NCBI GenBank assembly: GCA_031548005.1
Contig: JAVBRK010000040.1
Span: 1-20,633 of the forward strand
DNA length: 20,633 nucleotides
Source of the DNA: BNXB01 sp031548005
GTDB taxonomy: Bacteria; Bacteroidota; Bacteroidia; Bacteroidales; Azobacteroidaceae
Direction of reading: 5' to 3'
The notes under the pieces were generated by a model. The model made no database searches and was not told the origin of the DNA. It saw nothing but the letters and a program-made list of their open reading frames with translations. Shown here piece after piece: positions 8,577 through 15,956 of the stretch; the first letter of the stretch is position 1, and the number at the start of each line of letters is the position of its first letter. Made by a program: the position numbers and the translations under genes.

Positions 8577-9197
8577 TTACACCGGTAGATATACGACTTT
8601 TTTTGTTTTGAAATATTCTTCTTCAAAGTATTCGTCCAGACCGTAAACTACCACTTTATTCTTAAATGGATGGATTTCGGTCTGTAAGTCGCCTCCTTTT
8701 AAACAAAGAAAACCATTGGGGAGAGCATTTTGTTGTTCTTTGATAATATTTTTTTTTGCAATTTTCACTAAATCGAATAGGGGCATGACTGCCCGGCTTA
8801 CGACAAAATCGAATTCCCTTTTTTCTTCTTCTACCCTGCAATGACGACATTCTACGTTGGATAATCCGATCTGTGCTGCGATCTCTTCCGCTACATGCAC
8901 TTTTTTTCCGATGCTGTCTACCAGCAAAAAGTAAGCCTTTGGAAACAGGATGGCTAATGGGATTCCGGGAAAACCGCCTCCAGTGCCCACATCGAGTACG
9001 GCAGTCTTATCAGTAAACCGGATCACTTTGGCAATCCCCAGGGAGTGCAGGATGTGTTTTTCATATAAATTGTGAATGTCTTTCCGGGAAATCAAATTGA
9101 TTTTACTGTTCCAGTCAACATACAGGTTGTACAAGGCTGCAAACTGTTCGGTTTGCTTGTCGGTAATACCGGGAAAATATTTATTAATAAGCTCCAT
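8577..9197 (-). CDS. rsmG: 16S rRNA (guanine-N7)-methyltransferase RsmG
   Basis: This 206-residue SAM-dependent enzyme (also called GidB) methylates N7 of G527 in 16S rRNA. The Rossmann-type methyltransferase core has the SAM loop LDVGTGGGFPGIPLA (residues 68-82), acidic D94 at the end of the second strand, and VVSRAVMPL (132-140) near the catalytic face. N-terminal features YVDWNSKINLISRKD (26-40) are the usual family start. Loss of this enzyme gives low-level streptomycin resistance in several bacteria. The gene lies 21 nt after the DUF3298-type lipoprotein gene and 19 nt before the metallo-hydrolase gene. Here it is in a metabolic gene group rather than next to mnmG or parA/parB, its common neighbours elsewhere. 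Confidence 0.95.
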   Translation of the reverse strand: MELINKYFPGITDKQTEQFAALYNLYVDWNSKINLISRKDIHNLYEKHILHSLGIAKVIRFTDKTAVLDVGTGGGFPGIPLAILFPKAYFLLVDSIGKKVHVAEEIAAQIGLSNVECRHCRVEEEKREFDFVVSRAVMPLFDLVKIAKKNIIKEQQNALPNGFLCLKGGDLQTEIHPFKNKVVVYGLDEYFEEEYFKTKKVVYLPV

Positions 9198-9218
9198 GAT
9201 CTGATTGGTATAATAAGC

Positions 9219-10067
9219 TTAGTATCCGGCTAATCTGGCGATCGGACTATCCTTTTTCAGATAGGCGGAAATTTCATTGTATGGAATAGCTACTTTGGTT
9301 ATTCCCATGACATACGATGCTATTTCGTTTTCATTGAAATAGTAGGTAATCCCGTCTTTATCTACATAGAAATTACCATTGGGAACAATATCATCGATGC
9401 TTCCGTACCCGATATTCTCAAGTTCTTTGGGATCTTTTAGCTTATTGGCTTCGGTAATTTTGTCCAGAATAATAGAAGTGAGCGGTTGCTTATAATTGGC
9501 TTCAAAAATTTGTTCTTCATCGATGAAGTTTCCGTCTGTCAGATCGATTATGTAGGTATAAACGCTGTGCGATCCATGCGCTCCGCCTTCGTAGTTGTGC
9601 GCTTCTACCAGGAATGACAGCAGGCCGTTGTTATTGAATAAAACGGTATCTTTCACCCGTAGATAGTAAGAAAAGCCTGTTTCATCTTTCATTTCGTCGT
9701 CTTCCAGAGGATCGCCTCCGAATTCATTTTCAAATTGTTTGAAATCGTCAATATAATCGATTTTGTAATGTAAAACAGCTTCCTGAGGGGTCAGATGGCT
9801 GTATTTTTCTCCCAGTACCTTTTCAATAAAAGTAGTTTGGAGTTTGTCTAGAATTTTTGTATTCTTCAGTGAATCCGGATATAGAAAATCGACTTGCAGG
9901 TTACAGCTTGCATTTTTTGGATCGGAATGCAGATAGTAGGTATCAGCTACAGAGATGGAATCGAAAGAAACATCATTCTGCACCATTCTGACTCTTTTGT
10001 CGCATCCGGTCAGCATGATGAAAAATAATGAAAGGCAAACGGCTAAGAAATAAACTAAATTTTTCAT
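9219..10067 (-). CDS. DUF4163/DUF3298-type lipoprotein (RsiV-like fold)
   Basis: This 282-residue protein begins with a lipoprotein signal, lipobox LTGC with the acylated cysteine at residue 22, so it is exported and membrane-anchored. The middle contains a DUF4163-like segment (roughly residues 50-160). The C-terminal part resembles DUF3298, with EAHNYEGGAHGSH and YTYIIDLTDGNFI and the closing block YYFNENEIASY and VAIPYNEISAYL. The same domain pair occurs in the extracytoplasmic part of RsiV, which binds lysozyme in Bacillus, but no sigma-factor gene or anti-sigma domain is present here. Function is unknown. Its ATG overlaps the stop of the carbonic anhydrase gene as ATGA, pointing to translational coupling. 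Confidence 0.82.
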   Translation of the reverse strand: MKNLVYFLAVCLSLFFIMLTGCDKRVRMVQNDVSFDSISVADTYYLHSDPKNASCNLQVDFLYPDSLKNTKILDKLQTTFIEKVLGEKYSHLTPQEAVLHYKIDYIDDFKQFENEFGGDPLEDDEMKDETGFSYYLRVKDTVLFNNNGLLSFLVEAHNYEGGAHGSHSVYTYIIDLTDGNFIDEEQIFEANYKQPLTSIILDKITEANKLKDPKELENIGYGSIDDIVPNGNFYVDKDGITYYFNENEIASYVMGITKVAIPYNEISAYLKKDSPIARLAGY

Positions 10068-10612
10068 GGATTGACTGTTTTGTTGTTTTGGCCTTTTTCT
10101 TCTTTATACCATCCTGAATACATCAGGTAGTTGGCAGCAATTTTCTGATTGATTTCTTTCGATTGTTCCGGATCCAGCTTTTTTATAAATTTTGCGGGTG
10201 TTCCGGCGTAGATACTGCCCGGTTCCACCTGGGTTCCGCTTAACACGACAGATCCGGCTGCAACTAAAGCGCCTTCACCAATTACGGCATGGTCGAGAAT
10301 AATTGCCCCCATTCCGATTAGTGCTCCTTTCTCAATCCGGGCCCCGTGGATAACCACATTGTGCCCGACCGATACATCGTCTGCTATTTCCGTTACAGAT
10401 TTTTGGTACAGGGTATGAATCACAGTCCCATCCTGAATATTTACCCGGTTCCCGATCCGGATGGAATTGACATCTCCCCGCAGCACTGTATTGAACCATA
10501 CGCTGCAATCGTTGCCTATGACCACATCGCCGACTATGGTCGCATTGTCCGCTAAAAATACATTTTCACCTATTTGAGGTGTGAATCCACGCACCGATTT
10601 TATCAATACCAT
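10064..10612 (-). CDS. Gamma-class carbonic anhydrase family protein
   Basis: This 182-residue protein folds as a left-handed beta helix built from hexapeptide repeats (for example IGNDCSVWFNTVLRGDV and IGNRVNIQDGTVIH). The three zinc-type histidines of the gamma carbonic anhydrase family are present: H66 in VIHTL, and H84 and H89 in VGHNVVIHGA. Homologues such as YrdA and PaaY differ in whether they show real carbonic anhydrase activity, so CO2 hydration is probable but not certain. It lies 29 nt after dapA and overlaps the next gene by 4 nt, in a gene group that is likely one transcript. It could supply bicarbonate or serve another thioesterase or acyl-related role, as proposed for PaaY. 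Confidence 0.9.
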   Translation of the reverse strand: MVLIKSVRGFTPQIGENVFLADNATIVGDVVIGNDCSVWFNTVLRGDVNSIRIGNRVNIQDGTVIHTLYQKSVTEIADDVSVGHNVVIHGARIEKGALIGMGAIILDHAVIGEGALVAAGSVVLSGTQVEPGSIYAGTPAKFIKKLDPEQSKEINQKIAANYLMYSGWYKEEKGQNNKTVNP

Positions 10613-10641
10613 TGTTCCCGTTTTTAGTTATAAGCATGAAT

Positions 10642-11547
10642 TTAAAATTCATCTCCGGATAGGAAGCCAAGTGCATCCATGTGAGTCCGGATTTCTTCAT
10701 AGGTTGCTCCTGTGGCAGGAACGAGTGGCAGCCGAAGCTCATTCTCGATATATCCTTTCAGGTGGAGCATACTTTTTACACCTGCCGGGTTTCCGTCGGT
10801 GAAAAGTAATTCGAATAGCTCCTTCAATTGCTCCTGAGTGACTGATGCCTTGTCGAAATCGCCGCTCAAAGCCTGGTGTACCATGGAGCCAAATTGCTTT
10901 GGAAACGCATTCCCTATTACCGAAATAATTCCGCATCCCCCTTCCCGGATCACCGAAAGCGTGATACTATCGTCTCCGGAAACTACCTGAAAAGGCTCGG
11001 GTTTTCTTTTAATGATATCGCATATCTGAGCGAGGTTACCGGAAGCTTCTTTAATCCCGATGATATGTTTAAACTCATTTGCAAGGCGTAATGTTGTGTC
11101 GGCGGTCATATTAACACCGGTTCTTCCAGGAACATTATATAAAACGACGGGAAGCTCTGCCGCTTCGGCTATAGCTTTGAAGTGGCGGTAAATACCTTCC
11201 TGGGTAGGTTTATTGTAGTAAGGTACTACGGAAAGGATGGCATCGATGCCTTGAAGATCGTTCTTTTTCAGCTTGTCGACCACTGCACGGGTATTGTTAC
11301 CACCGATACCCAATACAATGGGTATTTGTTTCTTTACCCGGCGAACAACCGTGCGGATAATTTCAGATTGCTCGTCATCAGACAGGGTCGGTGTTTCTGC
11401 TGTTGTACCCAACACCACCAAATAGTCTGTTTTGTTGTGTAGTTGGTAATCTACAACCCGTTCCAGGGCTGTATAATCCACACTTCCGTCTTTCTTGAAG
11501 GGAGTAATCAAAGCGACTCCCATGCCTTTTATACTGATTAGTGCCAT
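10642..11547 (-). CDS. dapA: 4-hydroxy-tetrahydrodipicolinate synthase
   Basis: This 301-residue TIM-barrel enzyme condenses pyruvate with aspartate semialdehyde, the first committed step to diaminopimelate and lysine. Key residues are present: Schiff-base lysine K166 in GIKEASGN, Y137 in YNVPGRTG, and the threonine pair in GTTAET (47-52, where GTTGE is the commoner form). The start is taken at ATG 11547 (MALISIKG). An upstream in-frame ATG at 11577 would overlap the predicted -7 promoter element and adds only ten hydrophobic residues. The related N-acetylneuraminate lyases share the fold, but the overall pattern and GTTAET favour DapA. It is the first gene of the probable operon dapA, carbonic anhydrase, lipoprotein, rsmG, hydrolase, gcvP. 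Confidence 0.94.
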   Translation of the reverse strand: MALISIKGMGVALITPFKKDGSVDYTALERVVDYQLHNKTDYLVVLGTTAETPTLSDDEQSEIIRTVVRRVKKQIPIVLGIGGNNTRAVVDKLKKNDLQGIDAILSVVPYYNKPTQEGIYRHFKAIAEAAELPVVLYNVPGRTGVNMTADTTLRLANEFKHIIGIKEASGNLAQICDIIKRKPEPFQVVSGDDSITLSVIREGGCGIISVIGNAFPKQFGSMVHQALSGDFDKASVTQEQLKELFELLFTDGNPAGVKSMLHLKGYIENELRLPLVPATGATYEEIRTHMDALGFLSGDEF

Positions 11548-11566
11548 CTCAAATAAAAATGATAGG

Positions 11567-11600
11567 CAAAAGTACAAAATAATTTATTGATTATGACAAA
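11567..11600 (-). promoter_or_regulatory. Bacteroides-type promoter for dapA
   Basis: On the minus strand TACTTTTG (rc of 11567-11574) matches TAnnTTTG exactly. TTTG (rc of 11597-11600) lies 22 nt upstream as a candidate -33 element, one base beyond the usual 19-21 spacing. Transcription would start near 11560, about 12 nt before the dapA ATG. This supports the 11547 start over the longer reading. Confidence 0.6.
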
Positions 11601-11606
11601 TTATTC

Positions 11607-11661
11607 TGAAAACAGAAAAAGGTTTACACGAAGATCCTGATAGATCTCCGCGTAAACCTTT
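11607..11661 (-). terminator. Intrinsic terminator of aqpZ
   Basis: Arms 11618-11636 and 11643-11661 form a 19-position stem with a 6-nt loop, 25 nt past the aqpZ stop. The two non-Watson-Crick positions are G-U pairs only when read from the minus strand, and A-C mismatches on the plus strand, which fits selection on the aqpZ transcript. A run of T and T-rich sequence follows the stem on the minus strand. Confidence 0.85.
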
Positions 11662-11686
11662 ACAAATATTAAAAATGCCGCTTTTT

Positions 11687-12385
11687 TTATTTCTTTTCAG
11701 GAGCAATCATCGGATAAACGATTCCGGCAATTGCAGCCCCTACGATAGGCGCAACGATGAACAACCAAAGTTGTGGAAGCGCGAGAGCATTTTCTGAAAA
11801 AATAGCCTGACTGATAGAACGGGCAGGATTAACAGATGTGTTTGTCAAAGGAATACTGATAAGGTGGATCAAAGTCAGAGTCAGACCGATAGCAACTCCT
11901 GCGAAACCTTTAGGTGCGCGGGAATCAGTCGATCCGAGGATCACCAGTAAAAAGATAAATGTCAGCACAGCTTCGATGGCAAAGGCTCCGGCTGTATTAG
12001 TTTGCAGGTAGTTTGCAGCTCCTGCAAAGAAGTCGCCATAACCGTTAGCAGCAAAAGTTCCTAAAGAAGCTCCGGTCGATTTTACCAGAAATGCTAGTAA
12101 TGCAGCAGCGATAATACCTCCTAAAACCTGGGCAGCGATATAAACTCCCAGATCTTTTCCGTTCATCCTTTTAGCAACGAAAGCGCCGATGGATACCGCC
12201 GGATTCAGATGTGCACCGGAAATGTGACCTAAACCATACGCAATAGCCACGATGGTCAAACCAAACGCAAGCGAAACTCCGGCAAAACCTACGGCATGGC
12301 CAGCCAATACTGCAGTACCGCAGCCGCCCAATACCAAGAAAAATGTTCCGATCAGTTCAGCAGCAAATTTTTGTCCTGTTTTCAT
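11687..12385 (-). CDS. aqpZ: Aquaporin Z, water channel
   Basis: This 232-residue inner-membrane protein has six transmembrane segments and two NPA half-helices: HLNPAV (N61) and SVNPARS (N186). Selectivity-filter residues match water-selective AqpZ: F41 by alignment, H174, T183 and R189. The last three even carry the E. coli AqpZ numbering. The narrow His/Arg filter argues against glycerol facilitator GlpF. It would allow rapid passive water flow during osmotic change. It follows GH92 by 132 bp on the same strand and ends in a strong terminator. No exact TAnnTTTG box is visible just upstream, so its promoter is either a variant or it is read through from GH92. Confidence 0.95.
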   Translation of the reverse strand: MKTGQKFAAELIGTFFLVLGGCGTAVLAGHAVGFAGVSLAFGLTIVAIAYGLGHISGAHLNPAVSIGAFVAKRMNGKDLGVYIAAQVLGGIIAAALLAFLVKSTGASLGTFAANGYGDFFAGAANYLQTNTAGAFAIEAVLTFIFLLVILGSTDSRAPKGFAGVAIGLTLTLIHLISIPLTNTSVNPARSISQAIFSENALALPQLWLFIVAPIVGAAIAGIVYPMIAPEKK

Positions 12386-12428
12386 AAAATAAATGCTAAA
12401 TTAAAATTAATAATTAACCGATGTATAT

Positions 12429-12511
12429 AACAAAATCCTCTCGAAGAGTGTTTTGTTGAATGATACAAAACTTGTGCCAAATGTTAAAGAAAGCCAATAT
12501 TAACAAGGCTT
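12429..12511 (-). terminator. Two small hairpins between GH92 and aqpZ
   Basis: Hairpin A pairs AAGCC (12491-12495) with GGCTT (12507-12511), 6 nt past the GH92 stop, and is followed on the minus strand by TCTTT. Hairpin B pairs AACAAAA (12429-12435) with TTTTGTT (12451-12457), with an inner CTCT/AGAG stem. Either could stop GH92 transcripts or shape the aqpZ leader. Both are short, so the terminator call is weak. Confidence 0.35.
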
Positions 12512-12517
12512 CGGACT

Positions 12518-14812
12518 TCAACGGTTAGAAAAAGAATAGGGGGCATCTTCTTTTTTTACTCCCCGGTTAATATTGGGTTTTTCGCCCATATTAAAATCCA
12601 GCTTGGAACCTTTTTTCAGATCGTCTATCTGCAGGTAGTTCCTGGTATAATCTTTTCCATTCATTTTCAGGGACTGGACATATACATTCAGATCGTTGTT
12701 ATTCGAAGCGTTGATTTCCACTTTATTTCCGTTCGACAAGTGCAGCGTTGCTTTTTCGAATAAAGGAGACCCGATCACATACTGCCCGCTTCCGGGACAA
12801 ACAGGATAGAATCCAAGGGCTGAAAATACATACCAGGCCGAAGTTTGTCCGTTATCTTCATCCCCGCAATATCCGTCGGGTGTCGGAGAATACAGTCTGT
12901 TCATCACGTCACGCAAGTGGTACTGGGCTTTCCAGGGTTCTCCCGAATAATTGTACATATAAATCATGTGCTGGATAGGCTGGTTGCCGTGTGCGTAGTT
13001 TCCCATATTCATGATTTGCATCTCACGGATTTCATGGATAGTGCCGCCATAGTAGCTGTCATCAAATACAGGAGGCAAAGCGAATACCGTATCCAACATG
13101 GTGTTGAACATCTTATTTCCTCCCATCAGGTCGATCAGACCTTGCGGATCATGGAATACCGACCAGGTATAATGCAGGGCGTTTCCTTCTGTGAAGTCTC
13201 CTCCCCATTTGAACGGACTGAACGGATCGTTGAATTTTCCGTCGGCTTTTCTCCCGCACATCAGGTTGTAATCTTTACGGAAAAGATTTTTATAATTCTG
13301 GCTTCTTTTCGCGTAAACATCGATTTCCTTTGCCGGAAGATTCATGGCTTTACCTACCTGGTAGATACACCAGTCGTTGTAGGCGTATTCCAGTGTACGG
13401 GCGGCGCTTTCATTGATTTTAATATCGCAGGGAACGTATCCTAACTTATTGTATTGCTCATATCCGGCTCTACCTGTCGAGAATACATCGGGATGCTGAT
13501 GATTGGCTGTATAGACCAAGCCTTCCCATAATATTTTGGGCTCTTTTACCTTCACCCCTTGCAGAAATGCGTCGGCCAATACCGATGCAGAGTTATTTCC
13601 AACCATACAAGAACGATGTCCGGGGCTGGCCCATTCGGGGAAGAAGTGACTTTCTTTATAGGTGTTGATCAGCCCTTCCTGCATTTGGGCGTTCATTTCG
13701 GGATACATGAAGTTCAGGAGTGGGAAGAGGCACCGGAAGGTGTCCCAGAAACCGGAATCGGTGAACATATAACCCGGTAAAACCTGTCCGTTGTAAGGAC
13801 TGTAGTGAACTACTTGTCCATTTTTGTCTATTTCGAAAAATTTACGGGGGAACAGCAGGGAACGATACAGGCAGGTGTAAAATGTGCGGATCTGATCGAT
13901 ATTTTTGCTTTCGATGTCTATTTTTGCAAGTTCTTTGTTCCACTCGGCTTTTCCTGCTTCGGCAACTGTTTCGATATTATCTTTTTTTAACTCCTGTAGA
14001 TTGAGTTCTGCCTGTTCATGGCTGATAAATGAGGAGGCTACACGTACATTGATTTTACGTTTCTGCCGGCATTCGATTTTAACAATAGCTCCGACATGAT
14101 CGTCCGATTTTTCTTGGCTGTTGCTTTCTATCCGGTTGTTTGCGAAAATTTCAGCCGATTGGAAAGGCTCGTCGAACTGGATAATGAAATAATCTTTGAA
14201 ATTTTCCGGAACACCTCCGCTGTTTTTTGTAGAATAGCCGATGATCTGGTTTTTTTCGGGAATGATTTTGATGTATGAACCCTTGTCGAAAGCATCGATC
14301 ACTAAATAGGCGCTATCGGTTTGAGGATATGAAAACCTGAAAATACAGGCTCTGTCTGTCGGAGATAACTCGGCGAGAACATCGTAGTCTGCAAGGTATA
14401 CGCTGTAGTAATAGGGTGTTGCTATTTCTGACTTGTGAGAAAACCAACTGGCCCGGTCGTTCTGGTCGAATACTTTTTTCCCAGTGACCGGCATAATAGA
14501 AAACTGGCCGTAATCGTTAATCCACGGACTGGGTTGGTGGGTTTGCTTCAAACCCCTGATTTTTTGTTCAAAATTTCCTTTGGGGTAAAGGCCGCCATAG
14601 GCGTATGTCCAACCATTCCCCATTGTATTCATCTGGGGAGTCCAGAAATTCATACCCCAGGGACGTGCGATGGCAGGGTAGAGATTTCCTGTCGACAGGG
14701 CGTAATTAGATTGTGTACCCATTCGCGGGCTTACATATTGTACCGGATTTTCAATGGCCGAAAGGGATGAAACCCCCAGGCTCAATAATAGGGTAAAAAG
14801 AATTTTTTTCAT
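12518..14812 (-). CDS. GH92 exo-alpha-mannosidase, probably alpha-1,2-specific
   Basis: This 764-residue protein starts with a signal peptide (about residues 1-19, cut after SLSA), so it acts in the periplasm or at the surface. The N-terminal beta-sandwich is followed by an (alpha/alpha)6 barrel with GFWDTFR (354-360). By spacing from Bacteroides thetaiotaomicron BT3990, as I recall its residues (E533, H584-E585, D642, D644), the counterparts are E542 in FTEGN, H593-E594 in IHEIRE, and D651 and D653 in CGDEDNGQ. All lie at an offset of exactly nine. These are the general acid, the +1 subsite pair linked to alpha-1,2 preference, and the calcium-dependent base region. GNQP (609-612) replaces the GNEP seen in many GH92 enzymes, probably a subfamily trait. 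It would trim terminal mannose from high-mannose N-glycans or mannans. No SusC/SusD pair adjoins it. Confidence 0.93.
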   Translation of the reverse strand: MKKILFTLLLSLGVSSLSAIENPVQYVSPRMGTQSNYALSTGNLYPAIARPWGMNFWTPQMNTMGNGWTYAYGGLYPKGNFEQKIRGLKQTHQPSPWINDYGQFSIMPVTGKKVFDQNDRASWFSHKSEIATPYYYSVYLADYDVLAELSPTDRACIFRFSYPQTDSAYLVIDAFDKGSYIKIIPEKNQIIGYSTKNSGGVPENFKDYFIIQFDEPFQSAEIFANNRIESNSQEKSDDHVGAIVKIECRQKRKINVRVASSFISHEQAELNLQELKKDNIETVAEAGKAEWNKELAKIDIESKNIDQIRTFYTCLYRSLLFPRKFFEIDKNGQVVHYSPYNGQVLPGYMFTDSGFWDTFRCLFPLLNFMYPEMNAQMQEGLINTYKESHFFPEWASPGHRSCMVGNNSASVLADAFLQGVKVKEPKILWEGLVYTANHQHPDVFSTGRAGYEQYNKLGYVPCDIKINESAARTLEYAYNDWCIYQVGKAMNLPAKEIDVYAKRSQNYKNLFRKDYNLMCGRKADGKFNDPFSPFKWGGDFTEGNALHYTWSVFHDPQGLIDLMGGNKMFNTMLDTVFALPPVFDDSYYGGTIHEIREMQIMNMGNYAHGNQPIQHMIYMYNYSGEPWKAQYHLRDVMNRLYSPTPDGYCGDEDNGQTSAWYVFSALGFYPVCPGSGQYVIGSPLFEKATLHLSNGNKVEINASNNNDLNVYVQSLKMNGKDYTRNYLQIDDLKKGSKLDFNMGEKPNINRGVKKEDAPYSFSNR

Positions 14813-14830
14813 ATCTGTATATTTAGGGAA

Positions 14831-14918
14831 TTAGGAGTTAAAAATTAAGAATTAAGAATGAGGACATGTCGATCCCCTTTCTTAATTCTTAACTTCTGAT
14901 TCTTAATTCTTAATTTTT
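14831..14918. repeat. Compound palindrome between isomerase and GH92 genes
   Basis: Arms 14840-14859 and 14899-14918 form a perfect 20-bp inverted repeat. Another copy of the arm word, TTCTTAATTCTTAA at 14879-14892, lets the left arm pair in a second register. T-runs flank it on both strands, so it could work as a terminator in either direction. Its right side resembles the right arm of the gdhA/gyrB palindrome (TTCTTAACT, then CTGA, then TTAATTTTTT). It fills almost the whole 105-bp gap. Confidence 0.7.
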
Positions 14919-15820
14919 TATTGTGCAATGTCGTAACTTTTCTTTACTAACGGATCGTTTAATAGGTAGTCTAAACTTTTCTGTACGCTTTCGATCGGTG
15001 CATAGTTGTATTTTTCAACCTCAACAACCAGGTGTTTTACACCGGAAGCATCCGTATTTTTGAAGATGGCGTCGAATCCGACCATCCCGCTTTGTCCCAG
15101 TTCTTTGTTATCTTTGATGTGTAATAACTCGAAACGTTTCGGGTATTTATTGAAATAATCGACCGGAGACTTACCGCCTCTTACCACCCAGTATACGTCC
15201 ATTTCAAAGCAAACCAGGTTCGGGTCGGTGTTTTCAATCATGTAGTCGTACATCACTTGTTTTTCAATTTCCTGAAATTCAAAATCGTGGTTGTGGTATC
15301 CGAATTTCAGCCCTTTGGCTTTACATTTTTCACCGATTTTATTGTAATAGTCACAATATATTTTTAAACCGGCCAGTGTTTCAGGCTTCGGCATCCAGGG
15401 AGTAACGATGTATTGCATTCCCGCAGCTTTGTGAGCGTCGATACACTGATCCCACCAGGCCCAGATCTCATCCCATTTAATTTCTTCCGGTTTTGTTGTT
15501 CCCAGGTCTCTTGAGGCATGAGAAGATAATACTCTCAGACCCGCTGCTTCGATGGCTGTTTTGAATTCTTCCGGAGTTTTGCCATAGAATTTACCATTGT
15601 CGTAATTGGCAGCTTCAATAGCGGTGTAACCCATCCCGCCTAATGCTTTGATAGAGCTGTCGAACCCGGAAAAGTCTTCTTTGATGTCATCGCGAACCGA
15701 GTAAAGCTGAATGGCGATGTCTTTTTTCTCTACCTTTGCTGGAGTGGCTTCTGTTGCCGGTTTACAGGAGCATACCATAGCAATAAGAAGCAATGAACTG
15801 AAAATTTGGAGTGTTTTCAT
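14918..15820 (-). CDS. Lipoprotein sugar phosphate isomerase/epimerase-like TIM barrel
   Basis: This 300-residue protein starts at ATG 15820 with a hydrophobic signal and a probable lipobox VCSC (cysteine 19), so it is likely an exported lipoprotein. The rest is an AP-endonuclease-2/xylose-isomerase-like TIM barrel (Pfam AP_endonuc_2 type). It begins IAIQLYSVRDD (residues 36-44) and has GYHNHDFEF (174-182), CFEMDVYWV (204-212), LLHIKD (232-237) and VVEVEK (265-270), which supply the usual His, Glu and Asp metal ligands. Family members isomerise or epimerise sugars or act as 3-keto-glycoside hydrolases, so the substrate is unknown. An upstream in-frame ATG at 15874 would fall on the predicted promoter and give a non-signal N-terminus. 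It lies upstream of GH92, suggesting a sugar-handling pair. Confidence 0.85.
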   Translation of the reverse strand: MKTLQIFSSLLLIAMVCSCKPATEATPAKVEKKDIAIQLYSVRDDIKEDFSGFDSSIKALGGMGYTAIEAANYDNGKFYGKTPEEFKTAIEAAGLRVLSSHASRDLGTTKPEEIKWDEIWAWWDQCIDAHKAAGMQYIVTPWMPKPETLAGLKIYCDYYNKIGEKCKAKGLKFGYHNHDFEFQEIEKQVMYDYMIENTDPNLVCFEMDVYWVVRGGKSPVDYFNKYPKRFELLHIKDNKELGQSGMVGFDAIFKNTDASGVKHLVVEVEKYNYAPIESVQKSLDYLLNDPLVKKSYDIAQ

Positions 15821-15873
15821 GTTTTTGAAGATAATTATTGAAAATTTGTTGGTGGATCTTTTGATTCGAGTCA

Positions 15874-15881
15874 CAAATATA
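15874..15881 (-). promoter_or_regulatory. Bacteroides-type -7 element for the isomerase lipoprotein gene
   Basis: The minus strand reads TATATTTG, an exact TAnnTTTG match. Transcription would begin near 15867, giving about 46 nt of leader before the ATG at 15820. The -33 position has no good TTTG. It lies only 7 bp from the -33 element of the divergent tcdA promoter. Confidence 0.5.
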
Positions 15882-15888
15882 CAACTTT

Positions 15889-15919
15889 TTTGTTAATTCA
15901 ATATCTTACTGTAATTTTG
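15889..15919 (+). promoter_or_regulatory. Bacteroides-type promoter for tcdA
   Basis: TTTG at 15889-15892 and TAATTTTG at 15912-15919 are separated by 19 nt, matching both elements and the spacing of the Bacteroides sigma-ABfr consensus. Transcription would start near 15926, about 31 nt before the ATG. This is the best-formed promoter in the window. Confidence 0.7.
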
Positions 15920-15956
15920 TGTCGGTATTTCGAATGAATTTGCAGAATAATTAAAT

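Noticed and set aside
8558..8626. A longer N-terminus for the metallo-hydrolase
   Set aside because: The extra 23 residues are Lys/Ile-rich, precede the conserved family start, and would overlap rsmG by 50 bp.
12983..12988. GNQP in place of GNEP in GH92 as a sign of a dead enzyme
   Set aside because: The proposed acid (E542), the base region (D651, D653) and the His-Glu pair are intact, and the flanking sequence is well conserved, so Gln is more likely a subfamily feature.
12845..13444. A 199-codon plus-strand open frame antisense to GH92
   Set aside because: The opposite strand encodes the conserved catalytic region of GH92, including E542 and the His-Glu pair. The translation resembles no family I know.
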